Notes under the pieces: model-generated | What the model was told of the DNA's origin: nothing | Seen by the model: the letters and a program-made list of their open reading frames with translations, nothing else | Database searches by the model: none | Assembly (NCBI GenBank): GCA_038234785.1 | Contig: JBBQTC010000004.1 | Span: 1-64,000, forward strand | Source: UBA668 sp038234785 | GTDB lineage: Bacteria > Actinomycetota > Acidimicrobiia > Acidimicrobiales > Ilumatobacteraceae | DNA: 64,000 nucleotides | Direction: 5' to 3' | Translations under genes and position numbers: made by a program | Part shown: positions 8,907 through 16,895 of the stretch, in pieces | Numbering within the stretch: the stretch's first letter is position 1 | Layout of the letters: each line of letters starts with the position of its first letter

Positions 8907-9674
8907 ATGATGATCGAGATGGAGGTCGGCGACGCCGCGATGTCGGTGGATCCCGACGCAGGTGGCCGGATCGCCCGAATCACCGTCGGCGAGGTCGAAC
9001 TGCTCAAGTCCGATCGTTCCGGAGGCCCGCTGACCTGGGGTTGCTACCCGATGGCGCCGTGGGCGGGGCGCGTCCGCAGCGGCGTCTTCGAGTTCGACGG
9101 CGTTCGGCATCAGATGCCGCTCAACCTCGGCGCGCACGCGATCCACGGCACGACCTTCGAGCGCGAATGGCAGGTGGTCGATGCCGGGCGCGACTACTGC
9201 GACCTGCAATGTGACCTCGCCTGGCCCTTCGGCGGGACCGCCCACCAGCACATGCAGCTCGACGCGCTGGGCCTCGCCCTGGTACTCACCGTGTACGCCA
9301 ACGTGCTCCCCATGCCGGCCGTCGTCGGGTGGCACCCGTGCTTTCGCAAGCCGCTGATCGCCGACCTGCAGTTCGAGCGGATGTACGTCCGCGACAACGC
9401 GTACATCGCCGTGCCGACGTTCGTCCCACCGAAGCCGCACCCCTGGGACGACTGCTTCGTCGGACCCACCGAGCCCCTGCGTCTCCACTATCCGGGCCTC
9501 ACGGTCACCCTGACCAGCGACTGCGATCACTGGGTGGTGTACGACGAGCCCGACGACGTCACCTGCGTCGAGCCGCAGAGCGGCCCACCGGACGCGTTCA
9601 CGATCGGTGGCGCCACCCGTCTCGAGCCGGGCGATCTCCTCCAGCGTCACATGGCCATCCGCTGGGGTGGTTGA
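8907..9674 (+). CDS. Aldose 1-epimerase family protein
   Basis: A 255-residue galactose-mutarotase-fold protein. The family motifs appear as PMAPWAGRV (in place of the usual NRI), the catalytic-type His in AHAIHGTTF, GWHPCF, and a late Glu in VEPQSGPPDAF. It would interconvert anomers of a free sugar or act on a related sugar derivative. The length is shorter than classical GalM (about 340), and this fits the YeaD/short-epimerase group. Start ATG-ATG with GAGAGGGG just upstream. The next genes on the strand form a glycosyltransferase operon, but a separate operator and promoter lie between them. Confidence 0.8.
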   Translation: MMIEMEVGDAAMSVDPDAGGRIARITVGEVELLKSDRSGGPLTWGCYPMAPWAGRVRSGVFEFDGVRHQMPLNLGAHAIHGTTFEREWQVVDAGRDYCDLQCDLAWPFGGTAHQHMQLDALGLALVLTVYANVLPMPAVVGWHPCFRKPLIADLQFERMYVRDNAYIAVPTFVPPKPHPWDDCFVGPTEPLRLHYPGLTVTLTSDCDHWVVYDEPDDVTCVEPQSGPPDAFTIGGATRLEPGDLLQRHMAIRWGG

Positions 9675-9677
9675 TCC

Positions 9678-9703
9678 GTCACACTCCGTTGCAACCGTGT
9701 GAC
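9678..9703. promoter_or_regulatory. Inverted repeat, operator candidate
   Basis: GTCACAC (9678-9684) and GTGTGAC (9697-9703) form a perfect seven-base dyad around a 12-base spacer, which itself contains the palindrome GTTGCAAC (9688-9695). It lies about 28 bases upstream of the candidate -10 of the glycosyltransferase operon, a good place for a regulator to bind. Confidence 0.5.
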
Positions 9704-9730
9704 AGCTACCGGCCGGTAACCCTCGGCCGA

Positions 9731-9736
9731 TAGCGT
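9731..9736 (+). promoter_or_regulatory. -10 hexamer of the glycosyltransferase operon
   Basis: TAGCGT, eight bases before the ATG at 9745. The same hexamer and spacing occur before the SDR gene (30586) and the DedA gene (56870). Confidence 0.5.
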
Positions 9737-9744
9737 TGGTATCC

Positions 9745-11058
9745 ATGTCTTCCGCACTCCCGGCGGGCGGTCGTGGTCTCGATCCCGACGCGCCGCTGAA
9801 GATCGCCTATCTCACCTACCGCGGCAAGCCGCACGTGGGTGGCCAGGGCGTCTACACCCGTCACCTCACCAAGGCGTTGGTCGACCTCGGCCACACCGTC
9901 GAGGTGTTCAGCGGTCAGCCGTATCCGGTGCTCGACGAGCGCGTCACGCTCCACAAGCTGCCCAGCCTCGACCTGTGGAACGACTATTACCCGGGCCGCT
10001 TTCCCGGCTACTGGGAGATCAAGAGCAAGGGCGACCTGGCCGAGGTCTTCACCCATCTGAAGGGCACCTTCGGCGAGCCGCTCGGCTTCAGCGTGCGCGT
10101 GCACGACCAACTCGCTCGACGCATGCACGACTTCGACCTCGTCCACGACAACCAGTGCCTCGGGTACGGGATCCTGGCGATCGAGAAGAAGATCCCCACC
10201 ATCGTCACCCTCCACCATCCGATCACTCGCGACCGGGCGCTCGAGATGCAGCACACCAAGAACTGGCGCAAGCGGTGGAGCATCGGGCGCTGGTACAACT
10301 TCGTGAAGATGCAGGGTCGCGTCGCAAGTCGCATGCCCCGGGTCGTGGTGGTCAGCGAGAACAGCATCAAGGACATCCACGCCGACATGAAGGTCAGCCT
10401 GGATCGCATGCGGCTCGTGCCGGTCGGCGTCGATCCCGAGTTGTTCACCCCGCTGCCCGAGGTCCAGCGTCGCCCCGGCCGCCTCATCACCACTGCGTCG
10501 GCCGATGTCGCGCTCAAGGGACTCAGCTACCTGCTGGAGGCGATGGCGAAGCTGCGCACCGAACGCGACGTCACGCTCACCATCATCGGCAAGCCGCGCG
10601 AGGGCGCGAGCAACGACCTCATCGACAAGCTCGGACTGCGGCCACACATCGAGTTCGTGTCGGGCGTCACCGACGAACGCATCGTCGAGCTCTATGCCGA
10701 GGCCGAGCTCGCCGTCGTGCCCAGCCTGTACGAAGGCTTCAGCCTCCCCGCCATCGAGGCCATGAGCACGGGCATCTGCCTGGTCGCCACCGACGGCGGC
10801 GCCCTGCCCGAGGTCACCGGCCAGGACGGCGAGACCGTGCTGCAATGCAAGGCGGGCGACGTCGAAGCACTCGTCGTCGCCATCCGCCGCGGGCTCGACG
10901 ACGCCGACCTGCGCGAGCGCGTCGGCACCGCCGGCCGCCAACGGGTGGCCGAGCGCTGGAGCTGGAAGCACTGTGCGCAGCTCACCGTCGATCAGTACCG
11001 TGAGGTGCTGGCGATGCCCGACAACGTCGCCAAGCTCCGCCGGAACGGACGGGTGTAG
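9745..11058 (+). CDS. Family 4 glycosyltransferase
   Basis: A 437-residue GT-B fold retaining glycosyltransferase. The N-terminal domain begins KIAYLTYRGKPHVGGQGVYTRHL, with the glycine loop that contacts the nucleotide-sugar. The C-terminal domain holds ASADVALKGLSYLLEA and the GT4 EX7E-type motif in PSLYEGFSLPAIEAMSTG. I chose ATG 9745 over a TTG nine bases earlier because it is preceded by TAGCGT-N8. It heads a three-gene operon with a methyltransferase and a toroid-fold protein. Acceptor and sugar are unknown; the order suggests a glycosylated and methylated product. Confidence 0.88.
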   Translation: MSSALPAGGRGLDPDAPLKIAYLTYRGKPHVGGQGVYTRHLTKALVDLGHTVEVFSGQPYPVLDERVTLHKLPSLDLWNDYYPGRFPGYWEIKSKGDLAEVFTHLKGTFGEPLGFSVRVHDQLARRMHDFDLVHDNQCLGYGILAIEKKIPTIVTLHHPITRDRALEMQHTKNWRKRWSIGRWYNFVKMQGRVASRMPRVVVVSENSIKDIHADMKVSLDRMRLVPVGVDPELFTPLPEVQRRPGRLITTASADVALKGLSYLLEAMAKLRTERDVTLTIIGKPREGASNDLIDKLGLRPHIEFVSGVTDERIVELYAEAELAVVPSLYEGFSLPAIEAMSTGICLVATDGGALPEVTGQDGETVLQCKAGDVEALVVAIRRGLDDADLRERVGTAGRQRVAERWSWKHCAQLTVDQYREVLAMPDNVAKLRRNGRV

Positions 11059-11061
11059 CTC

Positions 11062-11778
11062 TTGCTCACCATTCGCTTCGACCGTTTGGGCGTGCAGCCC
11101 GGCGACCTCGTCCTCGACGCCGGCGCAGGCTTCGGCCGACACGCGTTCGAACTCGCGCGCCTCGGCGCGAACGTGGTCGCTCTGGACTACGCGGCCGAGG
11201 AGGTGCTCACCACGCGAGGCACGTTCGGCGCCATGGTCGAGGCCGGCGAGATGGACGAGGCGCGGTACGTCGGCGCACTCCAGGGCGACGCCACGCGGCT
11301 GCCGTTCCGCGACGGATCGTTCGATCGGGTGATCACCAGCGAGGTGCTCGAGCACATCCAGGACGACGTCGCCGCGATCGGCGAACTCGTTCGGGTGCTG
11401 CGGCCCGGCGGGACGTTCGCGGCCACGGTGCCCACGTGGTACCCGGAGAAGCTCAACTGGTTCCTCAGCGACGAGTACCACGCCCCCAAGTCCATCGGCG
11501 GGCACGTGCGCATCTACTCGGCCACCGAGCTCAAGGCGAAGCTCCGCACTGCGGGCCTCACCGTCACCGGCAGTCACCACGCCCACGCGCTGCACTCCCC
11601 GTACTGGTGGCTGAAGTGCGCCGTCGGGCCCCGCAACGAAGACCATCCGGCCGTTCGCCGGTACCGCCAGCTGCTCGAATGGGAGATCACCGAACAACCC
11701 GGCTCCCTCAAGGTCGTCGAGCGCACCCTCGCCCCGGTGCTCGGCAAGAGCTTCATCGTCTACGGGGTGAAGACGTGA
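11062..11778 (+). CDS. Class I SAM-dependent methyltransferase
   Basis: A 238-residue type 11 methyltransferase. Motif I is VLDAGAGFGRHAFELA, the acidic motif II is ALDYA, and the post-motif stretch LPFRDGSFDRVITSEVLEHI is standard. The start is TTG, only three bases after the glycosyltransferase stop and in the same frame, so no earlier start is possible. Its last bases overlap the next gene as GTGA. The substrate is unknown; the operon suggests a glycolipid or other carbohydrate-containing molecule. Confidence 0.85.
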   Translation: MLTIRFDRLGVQPGDLVLDAGAGFGRHAFELARLGANVVALDYAAEEVLTTRGTFGAMVEAGEMDEARYVGALQGDATRLPFRDGSFDRVITSEVLEHIQDDVAAIGELVRVLRPGGTFAATVPTWYPEKLNWFLSDEYHAPKSIGGHVRIYSATELKAKLRTAGLTVTGSHHAHALHSPYWWLKCAVGPRNEDHPAVRRYRQLLEWEITEQPGSLKVVERTLAPVLGKSFIVYGVKT

Positions 11779-12800
11779 GCCGGGTGCCGTCGATCGACGG
11801 TGTGCTGAGTACCGACGAGGTCGTCCAGACCGCGGAGAGCATCGCCGCGCTACAACTCGACACCGGGATGATCCCGTGGTTCCCCGGCGGTCACTGCGAC
11901 CCGTGGAACCACGTCGAGACCGCCATGGCGCTCGATGTCGCCGGGTTGCATCACCCCGCCGAGCGTGCCTACGAGTGGCTGGTCGACATCCAGCTCGAGA
12001 ACGGCAGCTGGTGGAACTACTACCTGCCCGACGGGTCCGTCGAGGAGGCCAAGCTCGACACCAACGTGTGCGCGTACATCGCCACCGGCGTGTGGCATCA
12101 CTGGCTGTGCACCTGGGACCGTGGCTTCGTCGACCACCTCTGGCCGACGGTCCAACGCTCGCTCGACTGGGTGCTCGGGATGCGCAAGCCCAACGGCACG
12201 GTGCTGTGGGCACGCAACGCCGACGACGCGCCGTGGGACTACGCACTGCTCACCGGGTCGGCCAGCATCGCCCATGCGCTGCACTGCGGAGCCCGGCTCG
12301 CCGAGTTGATCAACGAACCCCGGCCCGACTGGGTCGAGGCGGGCGATGTGCTCGCCGAGGTGGTCGCCACGCGACCGGATGCGTTCGAACCGAAGGAACG
12401 CTGGGCGATGGACTGGTACTACCCGGTGCTGACCGGCTGCATGACCGGTGAACCCGCCAAGGCACGCCTCGCCGAAGGCTGGGACGTGTTCGCCATGGAG
12501 GGCAAGGGCATTCGCTGCGTCAGCGACGAACCGTGGATCACGGCCAGCGAGACCGCCGAGGCGAGCATCGCCCACGCGGTCATCGGCGACCTGTCGACGG
12601 CCACCGATCTGCTCGCCTGGACCCGGCCGCACCGCCGCGACGACGGCGCGTACACCACGGGCATCGTCTACCCCAGCCTCGTCAGCTTCCCGCCGGACGA
12701 GACGAGCGCGTACACCGGCGCCGCGGTGATCCTGGCCGCCGACGCGATCACTGGTTCGAGCGCGGCCAGCAACGTGTTCGTCCCCCGCACCCTCGACTGA
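11775..12800 (+). CDS. Alpha/alpha-toroid (prenyltransferase/squalene cyclase-repeat-like) protein
   Basis: A 341-residue protein of repeated helical hairpins rich in Trp and Tyr, such as YEWLVDIQLENGSWWNYY, VQRSLDWVLGMRKPNGTVLW and AMDWYYPVLTGC. These resemble the alpha/alpha-barrel repeats of the terpene cyclase and prenyltransferase superfamily. The usual DXDD acid motif of squalene cyclases is not visible, so an activity should not be assumed. It starts with GTG, overlapping the methyltransferase stop by four bases. It is always predicted to be soluble, with no signal peptide. An alternative is a glucanase-like (alpha/alpha)6 barrel. Confidence 0.7.
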   Translation: MSRVPSIDGVLSTDEVVQTAESIAALQLDTGMIPWFPGGHCDPWNHVETAMALDVAGLHHPAERAYEWLVDIQLENGSWWNYYLPDGSVEEAKLDTNVCAYIATGVWHHWLCTWDRGFVDHLWPTVQRSLDWVLGMRKPNGTVLWARNADDAPWDYALLTGSASIAHALHCGARLAELINEPRPDWVEAGDVLAEVVATRPDAFEPKERWAMDWYYPVLTGCMTGEPAKARLAEGWDVFAMEGKGIRCVSDEPWITASETAEASIAHAVIGDLSTATDLLAWTRPHRRDDGAYTTGIVYPSLVSFPPDETSAYTGAAVILAADAITGSSAASNVFVPRTLD

Positions 12801-12904
12801 ACGGCTGCCGAACCGCATCCCGATCACTCGGAGCGTGCGGTCCGATCGAGAGGTCGGCCGGAGTGGAATCACACGGAAATCGGAACCCTGAACCAGCTCT
12901 CGCG

Positions 12905-12910
12905 TATCTT
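12905..12910 (+). promoter_or_regulatory. -10 hexamer, leaderless type
   Basis: TATCTT, six bases before the GTG at 12917. Confidence 0.4.
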
Positions 12911-12916
12911 GAGGTG

Positions 12917-13414
12917 GTGGACAGCGCAGACGATGCTGTGGACCGACTCGAAATTCATGTGCGTTCAGCGGCCCATGCCTTGCCGAGTCGACATGGCTCC
13001 TCCGTGGTCGTGCTTCGCCCAAGCCCTTGGCGCCTCGCTCCCCTGATTGTGCTGTGTACGTCGGCTGGACTTGTGGCACTGATCCCTGACGCCCCGGTCG
13101 GCCTACGTGTCCTTGGAGCGATGATGCTGCTGCCGATGGTGTACCTCTGTCTGGAACTCGGCTTCCACCGCGTCTCGGTGACAGGCAAGGCCGTCACCGA
13201 CACCACGTGGCGGACGACGAGCACCACCGAGGGCACCGAGGAGTCCTACACAGTCTTGGATGGCCCACTGCTTCCACGGCTCGGTTGGAGCCAGCACCAG
13301 CAGCCGAGCCTGATTGTGTGGACGGGCACCGACGGGAGCCGACACCGGCTCTCGTTCCAGTGGTTCCGTCGGAGAGACGCGTACGCCATCATTGCCGCCG
13401 TACAAGCTCTGTAG
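12917..13414 (+). CDS. Small membrane protein of unknown function
   Basis: I do not recognise this 165-residue protein. It has about 40 soluble residues, two adjacent hydrophobic segments (about 40-60 and 65-85, with a short loop) and a soluble C-terminal part containing GTDGSRHRLSFQWFRRRDAY. The layout resembles PH-like small membrane proteins, but this is a guess from shape alone. The start is uncertain: GTG 12917 fits the TATCTT-N6 rule and GTG 12914 is an alternative. About 115 bases upstream show no other gene. Confidence 0.55.
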   Translation: MDSADDAVDRLEIHVRSAAHALPSRHGSSVVVLRPSPWRLAPLIVLCTSAGLVALIPDAPVGLRVLGAMMLLPMVYLCLELGFHRVSVTGKAVTDTTWRTTSTTEGTEESYTVLDGPLLPRLGWSQHQQPSLIVWTGTDGSRHRLSFQWFRRRDAYAIIAAVQAL

Positions 13415-13495
13415 CAGCGGCGACGCGCTCATCCAGATCGGCCATCCACGGCCAGGGCGGCGCTTCCTTCGCCCGGTATCCGCGATCCGCACGCC

Positions 13496-13533
13496 GACAG
13501 GGTTCCCTGCGTGTCGATGCAGGGAAACCTGTC
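13496..13533. repeat. 15-base inverted repeat
   Basis: GACAGGGTTCCCTGC (13496-13510) and GCAGGGAAACCTGTC (13519-13533) pair at 14 of 15 positions around an eight-base loop. There is no T-tract, so a rho-independent terminator is possible but not proven. It could also be a dispersed palindromic element. Confidence 0.65.
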
Positions 13534-13664
13534 GAAGCCCGGGAGACCACCGTCTCCGCATGGGCCGGTGGGCAGTTGCGCACCGCCGTCTGGCGGTAGC
13601 GCCCGATGCCCGCTCGATCCGCACACCGGTCACGGCCCTCGGTCCTCACATGAGGCACACGGTC

Positions 13665-13670
13665 TAATGT
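13665..13670 (+). promoter_or_regulatory. -10 hexamer, leaderless type
   Basis: TAATGT, six bases before the ATG at 13677. Confidence 0.55.
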
Positions 13671-13676
13671 CGAGCG

Positions 13677-14075
13677 ATGGCGCGCTACGCGATCGATGCC
13701 GTCACACTCGTGCACCTGGTGAGCAACGACATCGTCGTGGCACCCGCCCACAATCTCGTCGCGCCGAACGTCATTCGCAGCGATGCGCTGTCGCTGCTCT
13801 ACGCCTCGGTGAGGCGAGGCGAACTGACCGAACGCGTCGCGCTCGAGCGACACACGCGGCTGACCGAACTGAAGATGCGCCTGCTCGGCGACCGGGTGTC
13901 GAGGCGCACGGCGTGGAAGCTCGCCGAAGAGCACGACTGGGCTGACCTCTCGACGGCCGAGTACCTCGCGGTGTGCTCGCTGCAGGCCGACGCATTCGTG
14001 ACGGTCGACCCGGTGATGGCCGCGACGGCCAGGGGCATCGTTCCGCTGGCACCGGTCTCGGCGCTGCGCGCCTGA
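13677..14075 (+). CDS. Orphan PIN-domain protein
   Basis: A 132-residue protein with PIN nuclease features of the VapC type: an early Asp in YAIDAVTL, an acidic residue in NVIRSDALSLLY where VapC has Glu, and a late STAEYLAVCSLQADAFVTVDPVMA that matches the usual D-x-x-y-x-A-LA and TxD segments. These acidic residues bind metal in active PIN RNases. There is no antitoxin-like gene on either side: the next gene converges and the upstream 262 bases are non-coding. It may therefore be a solitary or domesticated nuclease. The transcript probably starts at the ATG itself. Confidence 0.7.
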   Translation: MARYAIDAVTLVHLVSNDIVVAPAHNLVAPNVIRSDALSLLYASVRRGELTERVALERHTRLTELKMRLLGDRVSRRTAWKLAEEHDWADLSTAEYLAVCSLQADAFVTVDPVMAATARGIVPLAPVSALRA

Positions 14076-14085
14076 GCGAGAGCAT

Positions 14086-15312
14086 TCAGGCCAGCGCCGC
14101 GCGCACCGGACGCAGGATCCAGCGCGAGACGATCGCCAGGCCGAGCATCACCGCGCCGGCGATGACGAAGGGGGCACGAAGCCCCAGCCAACGGGCGACG
14201 AGACCACCGAACGCGGCGCCGAAGGGCACGACGCCCCACGACACCGTGCGATAGACGGCGTTCATCCGGCCGAGCAACCGGGTCGGGGTGATCTGCTGGC
14301 GGAGCGTGTTGTTCACCGTCCACCACAGTCCGGTGCCGAACCCGAGCACCATGTACATGAGGATCGCCACGATGGGAACGCCGGTGACCGCCATGCCGAC
14401 CATCGCCACCGCCCACAACCACATCGCCACCGCGATCGTGCCGACATCGCCGAGTCGGGCGGCCAGCCCACCGACGAAGAACCGGCTCAGCACCGTGCCG
14501 GTCGCCGCCCCGACGAACAACGCCGTGTAGGTGACCTTCGTCCCGTGCAGCTGCTGGCTGTTGTAGAGCACCAGCAGCGACGTCGAGGCGAAGTAGAAGA
14601 AGTTGATCAGCGCCAGGATCGACGTCATCCGTCGCAGCGCCGGGCTGTGACGCATGAACCGCAAACCCTCACGTACGTCCTGGCGCACCGTCGTCGTCGG
14701 CCGCTCGACGCCGTGGACGTCGGGCAGCGCGCTGATGAGCGCCGCCGAACCGGCGAAGGAGGCGGCGTCGGCCAGGAACGGGAGCGACGCGCCGGCGTTG
14801 AACAACGCCACGCCGATCGGCGGTCCGGCGAACTGCGCGGCGGCGATCTGTCCGCTCCCGAACCTGGCGTTCGCCTCCAACAGATCTCCGGGCTCGACCA
14901 GCGCGGGCAGGATCGCCTGCGCCGCGTTGACGTGCAGCGTCTCCCCCGTTCCGAGCAGGAACGCGCAGACGTAGAGGAACCACATGTTGGCGGCGCCGAC
15001 GAGGATGACGACGCCCAGGATCCCGACCAGCACGAACCGGGCGAGGTCGGCGGCGATCATCAGCCGCCGACGGTCCATCCGGTCGGCGATGGCACCGGTG
15101 AACATCGAGAACAGCAACCACGGCAGCCGGGTCGCGACCGTGATGCCGGCGATCAACAGCGGATCGGTGGTGAGGGTGGCGGCCAGCAACGGGAATGCGG
15201 TGATGAACATCCCGTCGCCGGTGCTCGAGACGATGACCGACAGCCAGACGTGCCGGAAGTCCGCGCCGATCGATCGTCGAGTGCGGTTCGGATGCACACC
15301 GGCGGTGACCAC
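14086..15312 (-). CDS. MFS transporter, enterobactin-exporter-like
   Basis: A 408-residue integral membrane protein with about 12 helices. The A-motif between helices 2 and 3 is visible as GAIADRMDRRRLM, and VEPGDLLEANARFGSGQ is typical of the MFS_3 exporter group. The substrate is unknown. The GTG start is supported by TATCGT eight bases upstream. It is unrelated in direction to the neighbouring PIN gene, whose stop is ten bases away. Confidence 0.8.
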   Translation of the reverse strand: MVTAGVHPNRTRRSIGADFRHVWLSVIVSSTGDGMFITAFPLLAATLTTDPLLIAGITVATRLPWLLFSMFTGAIADRMDRRRLMIAADLARFVLVGILGVVILVGAANMWFLYVCAFLLGTGETLHVNAAQAILPALVEPGDLLEANARFGSGQIAAAQFAGPPIGVALFNAGASLPFLADAASFAGSAALISALPDVHGVERPTTTVRQDVREGLRFMRHSPALRRMTSILALINFFYFASTSLLVLYNSQQLHGTKVTYTALFVGAATGTVLSRFFVGGLAARLGDVGTIAVAMWLWAVAMVGMAVTGVPIVAILMYMVLGFGTGLWWTVNNTLRQQITPTRLLGRMNAVYRTVSWGVVPFGAAFGGLVARWLGLRAPFVIAGAVMLGLAIVSRWILRPVRAALA

Positions 15313-15320
15313 TTTCGTGG

Positions 15321-15326
15321 ACGATA
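15321..15326 (-). promoter_or_regulatory. -10 hexamer of the MFS gene
   Basis: TATCGT on the minus strand, eight bases before the GTG at 15312. Confidence 0.4.
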
Positions 15327-15380
15327 CCGCTCGCCCTCCGGCCCGCGTGGATCATTGGTTCCGCGTGGCAGCATGGCAGG

Positions 15381-16895
15381 GTGAGCTTCCCCACGATCGC
15401 AGCACTTGCCACCATCGCCGACGACTCCCTGACCGCCTGCGGCGCCGCGCCGCTCGGTGACGGACCGCACCCGGCCCGCTCGCCCATCATCGGGCACACC
15501 CTCGGTCACATCGCTGCCGGTACCGACGTGGGGACTGCCGTCGATCGCGCGACGGACGCGTTCGCCACCTGGCGCACCACGCCCGCGCCGCTGCGCGGCG
15601 AGCTGATCCGACGACTCGGTGAGCAGCTCCGGCTGCACAAGGTCGACCTCGCCCGCATCGTCCAGCTCGAGGCCGGCAAGATCGAGAGCGAGGCCCTCGG
15701 CGAGGTGCAGGAGATGATCGACATCTGCGACTTCGCGGTGGGATTGTCGCGGCAGCTCCACGGGCTCACGATCGCCAGCGAGCGTCCAGGGCACCGACTG
15801 ATGGAGCAGTGGCACCCGCTCGGCCCCACGGCGGTCATCACCGCGTTCAACTTCCCCGTCGCGGTGTGGAGCTGGAACGCCGCCCTCGCGATCGTGTGCG
15901 GCAACCCGGTGATCTGGAAGCCGAGCGAGCTGACACCGCTCACCGCGTTGGCCACCGATGCACTGTTCCGCGCCGCAGCCGCGGACATGGCGGTGCCCGA
16001 TCACCTGAACCAAGTGCTGCTCGGCGACGGCGTCGTCGGCGCCGAGCTCGTCGCCCACGACGGCGTGGCGATCGTCAGCGCGACCGGGTCCACGGCGATG
16101 GGCCGCAAGGTGGCACCGGTGGTCGCCGCGCGGTTCGGCCGCAGCATCCTCGAGCTCGGCGGGAACAACGCCGCCATCGTGGCGCCCAGCGCCGACATGG
16201 AACTCGTCGTGCGCGGCGTGACCTTCTCCGCGGCCGGCACCGCGGGCCAGCGGTGCACGTCGCTGCGTCGGCTGATCGTGCACCGGTCGCGTCTCGACGA
16301 GGTCGTCGCTCGTCTCACCGGAGCATTTGCCAGCCTGCCGGTGGGCAGCCCGCTCGATCACGCCACGCTGGTCGGCCCGCTCGTCACCACGACTGCGTTC
16401 GATCGCATGGCCGCAGCCCTCGCCACTGCCGCCTCCGACGGCGGCTCACTCCTCGTCGGCGGGACCCGCGAACTGGCCGACCTCGCACCGGATGCGGCGT
16501 ACGTGCGGCCGGCGATCGTCAACATGCCCGCTCAGACCGAGATCGTCGCGACCGAGACCTTCGCACCCATCCTCTACGTCATGGCCTACGACGAGTTCGA
16601 CGAGGCGATGCACCTGCAGAACGACGTGCCCCAGGGACTCGCCAGCAGCATCTTCACCACCGACCTCCGGGAAGCCGAGCAATTCTGCGGCGCGGCGGGC
16701 AGCGACTGCGGCATCGCCAACGTGAACATCGGACCGAGTGGCGCCGAGATCGGTGGCGCCTTCGGCGGTGAGAAGACCACCGGCGGCGGGCGCGAGAGCG
16801 GCAGCGACGCGTGGAAGGGCTACATGCGACGGGCGACCAACACGGTGAACTACTCCAACGACCTCCCCCTGGCTCAGGGTGTCGAGTTCACCTGA
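15381..16895 (+). CDS. ALDH7-type aldehyde dehydrogenase (aminoadipate semialdehyde dehydrogenase)
   Basis: A 504-residue NAD-dependent aldehyde dehydrogenase of the antiquitin (ALDH7) group, which oxidises 2-aminoadipate 6-semialdehyde to 2-aminoadipate. Typical segments are TAFNFPVAVWSWNAALAI, the catalytic Glu in LELGGNNAAI, the catalytic Cys in GTAGQRCTSLRRL, and the C-terminal SGAEIGGAFGGEKTTGGG and LPLAQGVEF, which are close to antiquitin. The start is GTG 15381; no clear ribosome site or TANNNT was seen. It converges on the lysine-dehydrogenase-like gene with a 22-base overlap. Together they form a short lysine catabolic route. Confidence 0.88.
   Translation: MSFPTIAALATIADDSLTACGAAPLGDGPHPARSPIIGHTLGHIAAGTDVGTAVDRATDAFATWRTTPAPLRGELIRRLGEQLRLHKVDLARIVQLEAGKIESEALGEVQEMIDICDFAVGLSRQLHGLTIASERPGHRLMEQWHPLGPTAVITAFNFPVAVWSWNAALAIVCGNPVIWKPSELTPLTALATDALFRAAAADMAVPDHLNQVLLGDGVVGAELVAHDGVAIVSATGSTAMGRKVAPVVAARFGRSILELGGNNAAIVAPSADMELVVRGVTFSAAGTAGQRCTSLRRLIVHRSRLDEVVARLTGAFASLPVGSPLDHATLVGPLVTTTAFDRMAAALATAASDGGSLLVGGTRELADLAPDAAYVRPAIVNMPAQTEIVATETFAPILYVMAYDEFDEAMHLQNDVPQGLASSIFTTDLREAEQFCGAAGSDCGIANVNIGPSGAEIGGAFGGEKTTGGGRESGSDAWKGYMRRATNTVNYSNDLPLAQGVEFT

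Larger units (their letters stand above)
13415..13676. other. Intergenic region with a long hairpin
   Basis: These 262 bases hold a strong hairpin (13496-13533) and the promoter of the PIN-domain gene. I see no antitoxin-like gene for the PIN protein here and no tRNA. Confidence 0.5.

Noticed and set aside
9706..12246. Long open frame of 846 codons on the minus strand
   Set aside because: It lies opposite the glycosyltransferase-methyltransferase-toroid operon, has no recognisable domain and shows the Arg/His/Asp/Val-rich composition typical of antisense frames in GC-rich genes.
13415..13676. tRNA or small RNA gene
   Set aside because: The hairpin lacks the arms and conserved bases of a tRNA, and no promoter plus T-tract arrangement for a small RNA is visible.
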